Shown here: one piece after another, positions 35,401 through 45,575 of the stretch
How the letters are laid out: every line of letters starts with the position of its first letter
Position numbering within the stretch: the stretch's first letter is position 1
From: Mrakia gelida
Taxonomy: Eukaryota > Basidiomycota > Tremellomycetes > Cystofilobasidiales > Mrakiaceae
Assembly (NCBI GenBank): GCA_024345305.1
Contig: BRON01000007.1
Span: 310,001-374,000, forward strand
Length of the DNA stretch: 64,000 bases
Reading direction: 5' to 3'
Translations under genes and position numbers: made by a program
The notes under the pieces: model-generated
Database searches by the model: none
What the model saw: only the letters and a program-made list of their open reading frames with translations
What the model was told of the DNA's origin: nothing

Positions 35401-37793
35401 CCAAGTTCGATCCTCGAGGAGCTGGTCAGGTCAAGGCGGGACTCGGAAATGCTCTCAGAGACGCCTACCTCAAGACCAAGAAGGATCCTCAGCTCGTGGT
35501 CGTGATGATGCCCCATGCAAGACCGAATCATCTACGAGGAGGTCAAGAGGTCTTCTGTGTGAGCGCTCGTTCCTTTCTCTGATCGCTGCGACGACTCCGA
35601 GACTGATCTTCCCTCCCTCCTTCCTTGAACCCTTCAGCTTCGACTTCAAGACGCGTGAGTCTCGCCACTCTTCGAAGGAACGAGTCGCGTCGAAGCGCTT
35701 ATCTCTTCTTCTCGTTTTCCTTCTTCAGCCGTCGCCACTCAGTGCCTTCTCTCCAAGAAGCTCATGAACGAGAGAGGTCTCCAGATGTACTGCGGTAACG
35801 TCGCGATGAAGATCCAGTGCAAGCTCGGAGGAGGAACTCATCAAGTCGCTCTCGCCGATCTGGTCAGTCTCGCTTTCTGATTTGACGCTCTTCCCTCAAC
35901 TCTCGACGTTACTGATCGTTTCTCCCCTTCGTATCCATCAGGACGGAGTCACCGAGACGACGATCATCTTCGGAGCAGACGTGAGCTCGACTTCTTCGTC
36001 CCTCGTTCTTCGTTCTTCGTCGTTCGAGGATTCTGACCTCTCCCGCTCTTCTCCTCGCAGATCACTCGCTACAACATGGCTGGAAGCGCCGACAACGCTC
36101 CTCCCGACATCGCCTGCGTCGTAGCTTCCGTCGACGGTCAGAACTCGAGCTACCGAGCTGAGATTCGAGAGCAACGAGCTCGATGGTGGGTTCTCTTCCT
36201 CCTTCGCTCGTTCAAAAAGCTCTCCTTTCGTAGCTGACCCTTCTCGTTCTTCGTCTTTCAGTGAGATGGTTGTCGATATGGAGGGAATGGTTCGTGCTTC
36301 TTCGTTCTTGCTCGACGAGACGAACGCGTTAACTAATTCCTCCTCCTTCCTCGTTTCGCAGGTCACCAGCTTGCTCAAACTCTACCGAGCTTCGAACAAG
36401 AACAAACCTGCTGATCGAATCATCTTCTACGTCAGTCCATCCCTCTTCTGTTCGGCTCCTCACCCACAACTCGCTGACGTCGCGTTCTTTTTCCTCCTCC
36501 TTTCAGCGGACGACGGAGTCGTGAGTCGAGCTCAACCTTTCGCCTCTTTCTCCACGACACTCCACTGACGACACCTCTCTGCCTTCGTGTGCCTTATCAA
36601 CAGTCCGAGGGAGAGTTCCAATCAGTCGTCGACAACGAGGTCGAAGCGATCAAGAGAGCCTGTCGAGGAATCGATCCCAGTTCGTTCGCGTTTCTCCTCC
36701 CCCTCCTCCTTTTTGCCCTTCGCTGACCTTCCCTTCTTCTTCGTCGCAGAGTACAAACCCAAGATCACTTACGCCATCTGCGGAAAGCGACACCACATCC
36801 GTTTCTTCGGAGACGCTAAGTCGATCGATCGAACTGGAGTGAGTCGCGATCTCGCTCTCTGCTCTTCGCCCTCGGTGCTCGTTCCCTGACCTTCGCAACC
36901 TTCTCCTTTCCAGAACCTTCCCGCTGGAACCGTCGTCGACCGAGGTCAGTCATTCGCGGTCGAGAGCTCGAGACGAACGGGAAGAGGAACCGAACTGACT
37001 TGATCTTTCTTTCCCCTCGTGCGTCCCCAGGAATTGTCCATCCCTTCTCGAACGACTTCTTCTTGCAGGCTCATGCCGGTCTTGTAGGAACTGCTCGATC
37101 TTCTCACGTCGTCGGTGAGTTCAACGTCTCGGCTGCTGTGGCTGAGAGATATCCTGAAAGACTGACGCGTCCTCACCTCGTTTCTCGTCTTATCAGTGCT
37201 CGTCGACGAGAACAAGTGCGTCGACACACCTTTCTATCCTTCTCCTCGCTACTCTAGATACTGACCGCTTTTCTTCTCTCACTCCTCTCCAGGTTCTCGG
37301 CTGACAGTGAGTTCCAGTCGCTTCTGAGACCTCCTCGTCTCGACCGCGCTGACCCGCGTCTTTCGTTGTTCTGTCTTCGCTCAGGCTTCCAAAAGACCAC
37401 CAACTCGCTCTGCTACCAGTTCCAGCGATGCGCCAGAGCCGTCTCGATCCCTCCTCCTGCTGTGAGTTCCCTTCAACGAACGTCGAGCCGCGTCGTTTCA
37501 AACTGGACTCTGGACTTATCTCCGCTTCGATTCCTCGAGTCACCCCACTGACTCTCACATTGTCTTCCTCTCTCATTGTCTTCCTCTTCTTTCTTCTTCT
37601 TTCAGTACTACGCTCACATCCTCTGCGCCCAAGCTCGTGCGTTCGTCTACGACGAGGCTCGGTTGGAAGCTTCGACCCAAGCGTCGTCGACCGGAGGAGA
37701 GGAGGAACCATCGGAGGTCAAGCCTTCGACCCCATGCGAGTTCAGCGCCGACTCTCGATGGGAGGCTTCTCGAACTCCCAGTGGTACATGTAG
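32482..37793 (+). CDS. AGO: Argonaute (PAZ-PIWI) protein, reading frame interrupted; candidate pseudogene
   Basis: Small-RNA-guided silencing protein. Proposed start ATG 32482 (MTTPAQADPVDRLAK). Domains in order: N (GRPLQVKANMFKCGFKGAPK, SIIHYDVTIKPV), linker 1 (GFFQSFRPTISGHAAINLDT), PAZ (RPGQVFRITNISLKS, HNVTLRYPDLPCVQYGKRN, LIPFELCTLL), MID (WSIISFDYRMDAGQLREF) and PIWI (TPVATQCLLSKKLMNERGLQ, GGTHQVALADLDGV, IIFGAD, VVASVDGQNSSYRAEI, RHHIRFFGDAK, YYAHILCAQARAF). A Gly/Arg-rich insert lies at 34120-34235. Four places break the frame: a 23-bp tandem duplication (33236-33281), one extra base near 35515-35522, a 14-nt exon (36507-36520) that fits only with an alternative donor, and a shift near 37670-37712 before the end DPMRVQRRLSMGGFSNSQWY. 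The other exons join in phase. Either the gene is decaying or the assembly has errors. Confidence 0.8.
33236..33281 (+). repeat. 23-bp perfect tandem duplication inside Argonaute
   Basis: Unit 33236-33258 is repeated exactly at 33259-33281. One unit reads QFVKENGKA and continues in frame to GQPFVQVFKSL. With two units the downstream frame is shifted by two bases. Confidence 0.92.
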
Positions 37794-38063
37794 CTTCCCG
37801 TCGCGGAGCAGAAGAAGGGGGAGGAGTGTCGTCGCGGTCTCGTATTCCTCGTATTCTCGCCTTTCCGAGTTCCGAGTCTTTTTCGTATTCTCTTTCTCGT
37901 GCCCCTGCTCCCTATATATACTCCACCTATCGTCTGCCTCTTCAATGAATTTCGTGCTTGTGCTCTCAGGATAAAAAGAAAGATTGATGAGGCTCCTCCT
38001 TCCTCCCCCATCTCTTCCCCGCCAACTCCACCTCGACCTCACCTTCCTTCCCTCTCTCCCTTG

Positions 38064-39183
38064 ATGCTTCCATCCATCCGTCGCTCTCTTCTCCTCCCCC
38101 TTCCTCGACTCTCTCGGCTCCTCTCCAGCTCCCCCACCCATCGATCTGATCCTCCCAAGCCTGCGACGGAGGGCAAGAAGGAAGGTTCGGAGGGAGAGCT
38201 CGTTCCTTCAGGTTCGGACAAGGCCTCGCAACAGAGTGCTCAAGCAATCGCTCATCAGGCTCATGAAGGTAAGTCTTCCTCTCAGGATCTAGCTAGGAGT
38301 CCTCTCTATCTAGAAGACCTAGACCTGAGTCTGTTTTCGCTTTGGATGGAACAGCTTCTGGGCTAACAGGTCACACAAGAGACGCTTCGGTCCTCACCGC
38401 GTGAGCTCAACTCTCCTCCTCCGAGCTCGTAGACTTTTACGAAGGTGATCTCAATGCTCACTCTTCGTCTCCATTTCCTTCCTATGTATCCAGCGAGGTC
38501 ACTTCCGGAGCACCTGGTGAGTTTCCTTCTCTCTTGTCTCCCTCCTCCTCCCCCCTCCTCTCCTCAGCCCATCGCCGACGTCCCAACGACCTCTCTTCCC
38601 TCCTTCCCCCTTCATCCCGCGTATCTCTTCTTTCTTCTGACCCTGCTCCCGCTTCAACTCACACAGTCGAGCTTCTTCACCGACCCGTCCGGATCTACAA
38701 GCCCTCCAAGTCGACCATGCAATCAGGAAAGGCAGGTCTCAACCACTGGAGGATCGACTTCGACACCCTCGCCGGTTCTGGCAGATGGATCAACCCTCTC
38801 ATGGGCTGGGCCTCGAGTGCCGATTACATGCAGGGCACATCGTTCAAGTTTCCAACCGAGGAGGAAGCTGTCCGATTCTGCGAGAAGCAAGGTGAGTGGG
38901 TGGTGTCCGTTCTGTCGGACTCTTGAGCTCGTCGACGTTGAGCTGACCTTCCTCCCTTCGATGCTGCCCTGAAGGCTGGGAATACATCGTCCAGAAACCC
39001 AACGTTCAGCCCTTCAAGCCCAAGACTTACAGCGAGAATTACACCTACGTTCCGTACGTCTTCCTCTTGTTTTGCTCTTGCTGTTCTACGAGTTCGACGC
39101 GTCTCTAAAAGTCCGACGACCTCTGACGCTTCGTTCTTGCTTTCTCAAACAGCGGAGCGCTTAGGATTGCTCGAACTAAGTAG
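38064..39183 (+). CDS. NDUFS4: NADH:ubiquinone oxidoreductase 18-21 kDa subunit (NDUFS4 type)
   Basis: Accessory subunit of the complex I N-module in mitochondria. Start ATG 38064 (MLPSIRRSLLLPLPRLSRLL) gives a basic, Ser/Leu/Arg-rich presequence. Exons continue GHTRDASVLTA, EVTSGAP, VELLHRPVRIYKPSKSTMQS, GKAGLNHWRIDFDTLAGSGR, WINPLMGWASSADYMQGTSF, FPTEEEAVRFCEKQG, WEYIVQKPNVQPFKPKTYSE and GALRIARTK, with TAG at 39181-39183. The ETC_C1_NDUFS4 core is complete. The gene sits between the Argonaute gene and a small Ser-rich gene inside the interval bounded by the inverted transporter copies. Confidence 0.92.
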
Positions 39184-39302
39184 ATATCGACGAAAGGAGA
39201 TCAACGGCTCCATTAATGATTAACGAGATCTTACAACTATGCCGACCACCTCTCAGAAACCTACAACGAAAGACAGTGGACTCGGACTCGACCCTCCCTC
39301 CC

Positions 39303-39818
39303 TCACTTCTCTTTCGACCTCGACTTCGACTTCAGCTTCTTCACCCTCCCTCTCTCCTCACTACTACTCTCGCCCTTCGCTTCCGGAACGTTGGACAGTT
39401 TCCTCTCTAGCTCCAGCTCGTCCAGGACCTCCTTCCGCGACGCGCGACTTCCAGAGAGCGACCGACGGTGGAAAGGTGAAGCTTCGTCGTTGATGAGAGG
39501 GGAGGATTGGAGTCGGGTTGGTATGGGTGTGTGTATTGGCGGATGAGGATGAAGGAGGGAGACCAGGATTGAGAGGGTCGTGTCTCCTGAGGGTGGGAGA
39601 AAGGAAGACCGAGGTGGGTCGAGAGAGGAAGACGGTGAGCTCGACAGTTCTTCTCGACGTTGAGGAGCAGAGTCATGAGCTCGATCGAACGAACCTGAGG
39701 AGGAGTGAGGATGCGAAGCTGAGTCCCTCCGGGTCAAACTTGGACGCCGTGAGCTTGAAGGTGAGGAGACGGAGGAGAAGGAAGGGTGAGTTGCGGGAGG
39801 GAGGGAGTGGACGAGCAT
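39303..39818 (-). CDS. small Ser-rich basic protein, family member B (135 aa)
   Basis: Paralog of the gene at 3939-4434. Exon 1 39818-39695 (MLVHSLPPATHPSFSS, then PSLTRRDSASHPHSSS) and exon 2 39586-39303 join in phase 1 to give 135 residues, against 134 for the paralog, whose single intron is also phase 1 and at the same point. Exon 2 opens with DTTLSILVSLLHPHP, the same hydrophobic motif. The rest is charged (RKEVLDELELERKL) and ends in a basic tail (KSKSRSKEK). Function unknown. A short amphipathic docking segment followed by a basic tail would suit a regulatory protein, but that is speculation. Confidence 0.6.
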   Translation of the reverse strand: MLVHSLPPATHPSFSSVSSPSSSRRPSLTRRDSASHPHSSSGSFDRAHDSAPQRREELSSSPSSSLDPPRSSFLPPSGDTTLSILVSLLHPHPPIHTPIPTRLQSSPLINDEASPFHRRSLSGSRASRKEVLDELELERKLSNVPEAKGESSSEERGRVKKLKSKSRSKEK

Positions 39819-40689
39819 GTCGAGGAGGAGAAGAAGGAGCGAGAGCAGGTTGTTGTAGTTGAGAGCTAAGAAGGACTTCTGGTGCGACGAGATGCTATAA
39901 ACAAGCAAGCTTTCCGAGGCTCGGCCAACCAAAGCTGACGCGAAGAACGGAAGGAAGATTTAGAGAGATCCCCGCTCGATCTTGCTCGGAACAATTCCCT
40001 CGTCTGTGGGGGTAAGAAGATCGACTTTGCTTGCTTCCCCTCCTTCTTGACGACCCGAGACCAGCTGCTTGGTGTATACAGAGCCTGCTCAGCCTTCGTG
40101 TTTTTCCTTGCAGACCGGGTCTGAGGTCCTAGCAGGTCGTTCTGTGGCTCTCGGCGAGGGAAGAGAGAGTTCGAGGGCCGACGCGTCCTTTTCCGTTCTG
40201 ACGGTCGCGCTTTGACTCCCTCGGCATCCTCCCTCGCACATTTCCCTCGACTCTCATTCGAGCCCTTACGTTTCCTTAGCTCGAAGGTAAGATAGCGAGA
40301 GGGACATGACCAGAATTTGGAGCGAGGGCGGTAGAAGTTGGCCAAAAGGGATGACGCGTCGAGTTCATTGAGGTCGAGTCGATCTGGAGCTGGCGATCTT
40401 CCAGCGTTTGGTTTTCAACTGAACGAAACGCGAGACTTCACATCTTCCGAATGGGGCAAAAGTTCTCGCGGGAAGGTGGGCGAGACGTGGACGACGACTC
40501 ACAGTGAGAAGACCAAACCGTCGCTTTCCTCCCCTCCTTCCTCTTTCTGTCTTCTCGCGAGAACTACGTCGTTATCATCATCACCATCGAGATATCGAAG
40601 GGAGCAGAACCAAGTATGTAAAAAGAGGAAGAGAGAACGGGAAACCTAGACTAAAGAAACGAGAGCGAGAAGCGAGGAGCGACGAGGAC
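39819..40689. other. intergenic region
   Basis: Upstream of small gene B and downstream of the transporter stop. Open reading frames exist but show no splice pattern or family motif. Two GACGCGTC palindromes (about 40180 and 40354). Confidence 0.4.
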
Positions 40690-43600
40690 TCAAACCCTCT
40701 CGACGTGCTGAAGGTCGTTGATCTTCTCGTCCGACCCGTCCTTCTCTCCGATGTGACCGTCTCGGTGGACCTCGGGAACAATTTCTGCGACAGCGTCGGT
40801 TCCGTCGAAGATTCGAGAGGTTTCCCTGTGAGGATCGAAAAGGGGTGGTCAGCTTTGAAGCGAAACGCGTCGAGCGAGGAGATTGAAAGGGGACGAACTC
40901 CAAGGTGAGGTTCTTGGCTGTAGGACGAGGCAGGGAGAAAGACCGTTAGATGATACGCATCGAGAGCGGCCAAGGAGGAGCGAGGTGTACTTACTCTCGA
41001 TGACGAACTTCCAAACGAAGACTGAAGGAAGAGAAGAAGAAGAGGTCGAGTCAGACGCGACGCATGAGAAAGGGAAGTGAGGACGAGATCGGGGCTCACA
41101 GCTCTCGAAGACTGCGGTAGATGGTCAACAGCAAGTCAATGGGGTGACTAGAAGTGGAGATAGAGAGCTCGACTCACTGAGCCATCCGAGGTAAACGAAG
41201 TAGCTGAAAACGAAGATCGCGACGAGATCAGCCTCGAAGCTGCAACCTCTCGCCTCCCAAGATCTCAGATTCATCTACTCACTACTTCCATCCAATGTTC
41301 TCAAGGGCGATGGGGTTGACGTATTGATTGAAGATGAGCGAACACGAGACGAAGAAGTTCTGAAGAAAATGACAGCGACGACGACGACGAAGTCATCGAA
41401 CGAAGGCGTATCAGGTCAGGCTTGTTTCTTCTTCCTCCTTGAAGGCGTGTCGCAGGAGAGACGCATACCATCAAAGCGAGGACCTTGGCCCTCATCGCGA
41501 AGGGAGTAATCTCGCTACGAGTGGAGGAAGGAGAGGATCAGCTTTCGTTCGTCGTCCGCTCTTGTTCGGCTCGACGAGGTGGAGGACTTACACAGTGTAG
41601 GCGACGAGCAAGGGACTGTACGCGATGTCGTAGAAGAAGTAGTAGACGAAGATGAAGGCCTGGATGAAGGAAAGGAGGGAAAGATCAGCGAAGGCGAAGG
41701 GTGGTCGCGTCGGGATCGCTCGACTCACGAGAATCGCTCGTCCAGCTCCCTCTTTCTCTGATGGAGGGCAAACCAATGGACGGTTGTCAGAAGAGGCCGC
41801 TGACGCACTAAGAGAGACTCGGACGTACTCGTGCTGGCGTAAACTCCCTCGCAGAGCGTCCAGAGAACCCAAGTCGCGGTCATTCCGAAGGTCGACCAGA
41901 GGAAGAGCGTTCGTCGTCCGAGCTTGTCGACGTAGAAGGAGGCGGCGACGGCGATTCCCAGGTTGTAGAGGGCGAGAATACCTGACAGAGAAGTGTGAAC
42001 GAAGAGGGGAGCGTCAGAACGAAGAGCGAAGACCGAAGAGGAGGAAGAGCGGCGCGTCGACGTCGAGAGGAGAGGAAAGAAAAGCAAGCTCACCGTTGTA
42101 GAGAGTCTTGATGGTCTGCGAGGTGATTCCGATATCCTCGAGAACGTCGTTGAGGTAGTACGAGACCTGGGGAGGAGATAGGAAGAGCGAGAAGAAGTCA
42201 GCGGAGACTTCGACGCGATGGAAATGAAAAGGGAAAAAGGACGCTACTCACGAGACCGTTCCCAGACCACTGCGAGAAGAACGCAATCGCAAGCACGACT
42301 CTCATCCTCTTCCTGTTCCCAGGAGTCTGAACGAGCGAAAACCAAGAGACCGAGGTGTGCTTCTCGATCTCGAGAGACGTCTGAATCTCGTTCATCTCGA
42401 ACTGAACAACGGGATCGTTCTCGTCGTTGTTCTCGGTGTGGTAGCGAGCGAGGATTCGTTGAGCTTGAGCGACCTTTCCCTTCGAGATGAGCCATCGAGG
42501 GGACTCGGGAACGAACCTGAAGAGAAGAATAGAGAGGAGTCAGGGTGTGTCGAGCGGGGAGTCGAGGAAGTTCCTGCGACTCACCAGATCAAAGCGACCT
42601 GAACGATGGAGGGCAACGCTTGAAGGATGGAAGGAATCCTCCAAGACCAATCGTTCTGGATCCTGAATGTTCCGAAGGTGGTCCAAGCAGCGACGATGTT
42701 GCCGGAGTACCAGCTTTCGTCAAGAGGAAGGAGTTGAAGAGTCAGCGGAGGAAATTCGACGAAGACGAGGACGCGTCCGCTTTCGCACTCACAGCGAGTT
42801 GAAGAGAGCAGTCATGGGTCCTCGTTGGCTGCCATCGAGAGAAAGCATGTTAGTCGAAGTTCAGACGAATAGAGAAGGGTGACATAAGTCTCACGTAGGG
42901 TAAGCGAGCTCAGTGATGAGCAAAGGAGCAGCGTTCTGGAGCGGACGGGAGGAAAAAGGAAACAACGAGTTCGTCAAGCTCAGCATTTCCTTCCTTTCTC
43001 TGAAGCCAAGCCGAGGAAGGAAGAGGAAGATTCGAGAGCCTATCTACTTACCTGAGCGAAGGTGAGTCCAAATCCAATGAGTCCTCGAGCGCCAATGAAA
43101 ACGCTGATGGTGTTGCAGGTCTGCGAAACAAAACGCAAAACGCAAACTTCGCTTAGCCTAGACTCGGGTGGCGCGAAGAGTCGAGGGGTGCGTCAACTCA
43201 CAGCCTGGGTAGCAACTCCAGCGAGCACTACAGATGTAGCGAAGAGCAACAAGAGAGGCAAACGAGATTAGGTCAACCTTGTCTTTCGAGAGGACGAGTC
43301 CGAGCGAAAGCTGAAACTCGAGCTGGACTCACTGATCAAGCTTCCGAGGAGGATCCCTGCTCTTCGACCGAGTCCGTCGTTGACATAGGCGCAGAAAGGA
43401 AGACCGAGGAGCCCTCCGATGTTCTGCGAGAGAAGGGAGGGAGGCGTCAGAAAAGCAAGACCAGCGAAACGAGCTCGACGCGAGCTGGAAACCGAAAGCG
43501 AAACCGCCAGCTCACCTGAACAGCATTGAGAAGACCTTTAGTAGATCCCTCGGGGTGATGGAACTTGGTCTGCCAGACCTCGACGGACTAGGAAGGAGAA

Positions 43601-44315
43601 GAGGGAGATGTCGAATTGATCAGCCTTTCGAGCGGGATTCAGGGTGCGATTCGACGATAGATCAGCGAGAGAGCTCGCTCGCTCACCTGGAGTCCGTTCA
43701 TCATCGATCCATCTGGGTTGAGAGGGAATAAAAAGGTCAGAAAGAGAAGGAAGATATACGGAAGCAGAGAAGGGGGCGAGAGCTCGGTCCCAAGCTACTA
43801 GCTCGCAAAGTCTCCGAGCTTCCTCCTTCCTTCGAGCGAAAGGCACTCTGGCTCTCCTTTCTGCACCCCAAGAGTGAAGATTACACTCACCGTATCCTAG
43901 AGAAGATTGAAGCCGAGTACAAGAGAGGAGGAAGTCAGCAACCCGTTGTGAGCGAGGGCGAAAGGGAAAAGACGGCAGACACGCGGTCTCTATCTCGCGT
44001 TCGGTTGGACCACTCCGTCCCTGCCTCCCTTCCCTCCCTCTCAAGAAGGTTTCGAAGACTCACCGTTGGTGGAAGAAGTGATCAAAGCGATGAGCAAGAG
44101 AAGGCAGAGAGGTCGGATCCCCTTGTGGTGGTACTGAAGAGGGAAGCAAGAAAGGAAAATAACAACAACACGGCTCGTCAGCGTCGTCCCAGAGCGCCCG
44201 CTCTTCCCAAACAAACGACTTAGATGTGCACCCATTTCCCTCGGTAAAGATGCTCCTCCAGGCCAGGAGGGAAGATCTGTTGTCCGTCGTTGACAGCGCC
44301 AGCGGATTGAACCAT
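40690..44315 (-). CDS. MFS sugar transporter (sugar porter / lactose-permease-like)
   Basis: Twelve-span plasma-membrane sugar transporter. Core exons start at 44133 (YHHKGIRPLCLLLLIALITS) and pass through a 6-nt microexon (43896-43891, GATACG) completing GYDGSMMNGLQ. They continue SVEVWQTKFHHPEGSTKGLL, NIGGLLGLPFCAYVNDGLGR, VLAGVATQA, ISVFIGARGLIGFGLTFAQ, ITELAYP, NDWSWRIPSILQALPSIVQV and FVPESPRWLISKG, the long loop, GILALYNLGIAVAASFYVDK, DKLGRRTLFLW, EITPFAMRAKVLALM and NPIALENIGWKYYFVYL, and end TSRIFDGTDAV to ...QHVERV at TGA 40692-40690. The N-terminus is uncertain: the acceptor before YHHKG suits a donor after ...LYRGKW at 44232, giving MVQSAGAVNDG... from ATG 44315. That exon also fits a neighbouring small gene. 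Confidence 0.82.
43413..43712 (-). repeat. near-identical tract shared with 31141-31443 (inverted)
   Basis: Counterpart of the tract in the deleted transporter copy. Identity appears complete through introns and exons here, then falls off abruptly on both sides. Confidence 0.7.
43891..43896 (-). other. 6-nt microexon of the sugar transporter
   Basis: GATACG between CTAG and GTGAGT completes the Gly, codes Tyr and begins the Asp of GYDGSMMNGLQ, a conserved transporter motif. Flanking exons are out of register without it. Confidence 0.75.
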
Positions 44316-45012
44316 CTGTTTTTTGTTTGCGCGGAGAGAGAGAGATCGATCAGCCCTTCGTGTCGTTCGACTTCGCTTTACTGAGGATCGCGAGGCTGGG
44401 GCTTACTGTGTATCTGAGAAGGTTGTACTGGTAGGTGTGGGGTTGATGAGCTAGATCGGGGTCGTGGTTCGAAGGAAGGAAGGACGCACGAAAGCGAGAC
44501 GAGCAGGTTTTGCTCCTCCGAGCATTTTCCGTTCGACCAGAGACGGCTCCCTGCGGTAGTAAGAGGCGCAAGCCTAAATCGAGAGCGAGAGTGGGATCGA
44601 AACCAAACCGGATCAGCAGGTTTGGCTTCAAACAGGCGAGGAACAGGACAGGGGACGCGGAGGAGGGAGGGAGGGAAGGGCGCTGAGGGAGGAGCTTGCG
44701 CGGGAGGGAACGGGAGGGAGGGAAGCAGATCTTGCCTTTCCTTCGTCGAAGGGCAGGGTTTCTCCGTTTTTGAGGCGAGCTCCGAGTTCGCGAGCGAGAT
44801 GGGACTGATGGGAGGCGAATAAGAAGGTGAGGGCGAAGATGAGAGGATCGCGATCTCGGGGTCTAAAGAAGGTGAGAGGATTTGTTCTGTAGCCACAGGA
44901 CCAGGACCACGCGAAGGAGACGAGGAGAAGGTTTATTTCAGCCTGGGGAGTGGAGGGAGGAAGAATCCGGGAGCTGGCGATTGAAGGGGAGAGGAGGGGG
45001 CAGACTCACCAT
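44220..45012 (-). CDS. small two-span membrane protein, unknown function (136 aa)
   Basis: Family not recognised. Five exons: 45012-45010 (ATG only, followed by GTGAGT), 44942-44736, 44573-44490, 44427-44407, 44315-44220. All junctions are phase 0, giving 136 residues: MAEINLLLVSFAWSWSCGYR, then NPLTFFRPRDRDPLIFALTF, LARELGARLKNGETLPFDEG, ACASYYRREPSLVERKMLGG, YNLLRYT, and a last exon MVQSAGAVNDG ... EHLYRGKWVHI with TAA 44222-44220. Two hydrophobic stretches suggest membrane spans. The intron after exon 2 would be of the GC-AG type. The last exon overlaps the proposed 5' end of the sugar transporter on the same strand, so the model may instead be a longer transporter transcript with an extended N-terminus. 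Confidence 0.5.
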
Positions 45013-45575
45013 GCAGATCGAAAGTTCGTCGACGCGTCCGCCTTCCCTTCATCCCTCCGCCCATTCGCCGCACTCCTCGTCCACGAGCTGTGTATGTCTT
45101 CGAGCACCGAAAACGTCCCCAAATGAGGACTGAGTAGAACCTCGGAGCTCGAGCGAGACGACGTGGAGAGTAAACTCACCGGATCACCCCCTGCCTCCCT
45201 CGCTTCGACGCGTCTTTCCTCTCCTCTCTCGATCTTCGCCCACCCGTTCCCTTCCAGCACCGAGTCCGCACTTCTCCCAACGCGTCTCCTCTCGTGCTCC
45301 CAGCGATCAGCCTAGCTCACAAAACTCACCCCTTCCGTCACCTCGCCTCAGCTCCGCCCTCTCTCTCTCACACCTCTGCTCTTTCCTTCAACTCACAAGC
45401 GCACAAAGAACGGGGTATCAATAACGTCTCTCTCCATCTCCACTCCCCTCCGCACCTCCAAACCATGTTGTACGAAGAGAGGAAGGAAGCCGGGGAGGGG
45501 CGTCGAGCTTTGGGTTGGGTTGGGTTGGGTTCGTTCTTCGCTCGAGTGGTTTCGGTTTCCATTTCGTCGTTCCGT
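45013..45575. other. intergenic region with a G-quadruplex-type repeat
   Basis: Upstream of the small membrane protein and downstream of prefoldin 1. At 45511-45530 the plus strand has four GGG runs separated by TT, a canonical quadruplex motif. Two GACGCGTC palindromes (about 45034 and 45218). Part is probably 5' UTR of the membrane protein. Confidence 0.5.

Noticed and set aside
39866..40345. Minus-strand frame of 159 residues between small gene B and the transporter
   Set aside because: Basic, motif-free, lies in a presumed promoter, and no splice or homology evidence supports it.
45000..45260. Separate minus-strand gene reading SSFGDVFGARRHTQLVDEEC
   Set aside because: A stop follows soon after in frame, and the stretch fits better as 5' UTR of the small membrane protein whose ATG is at 45012.
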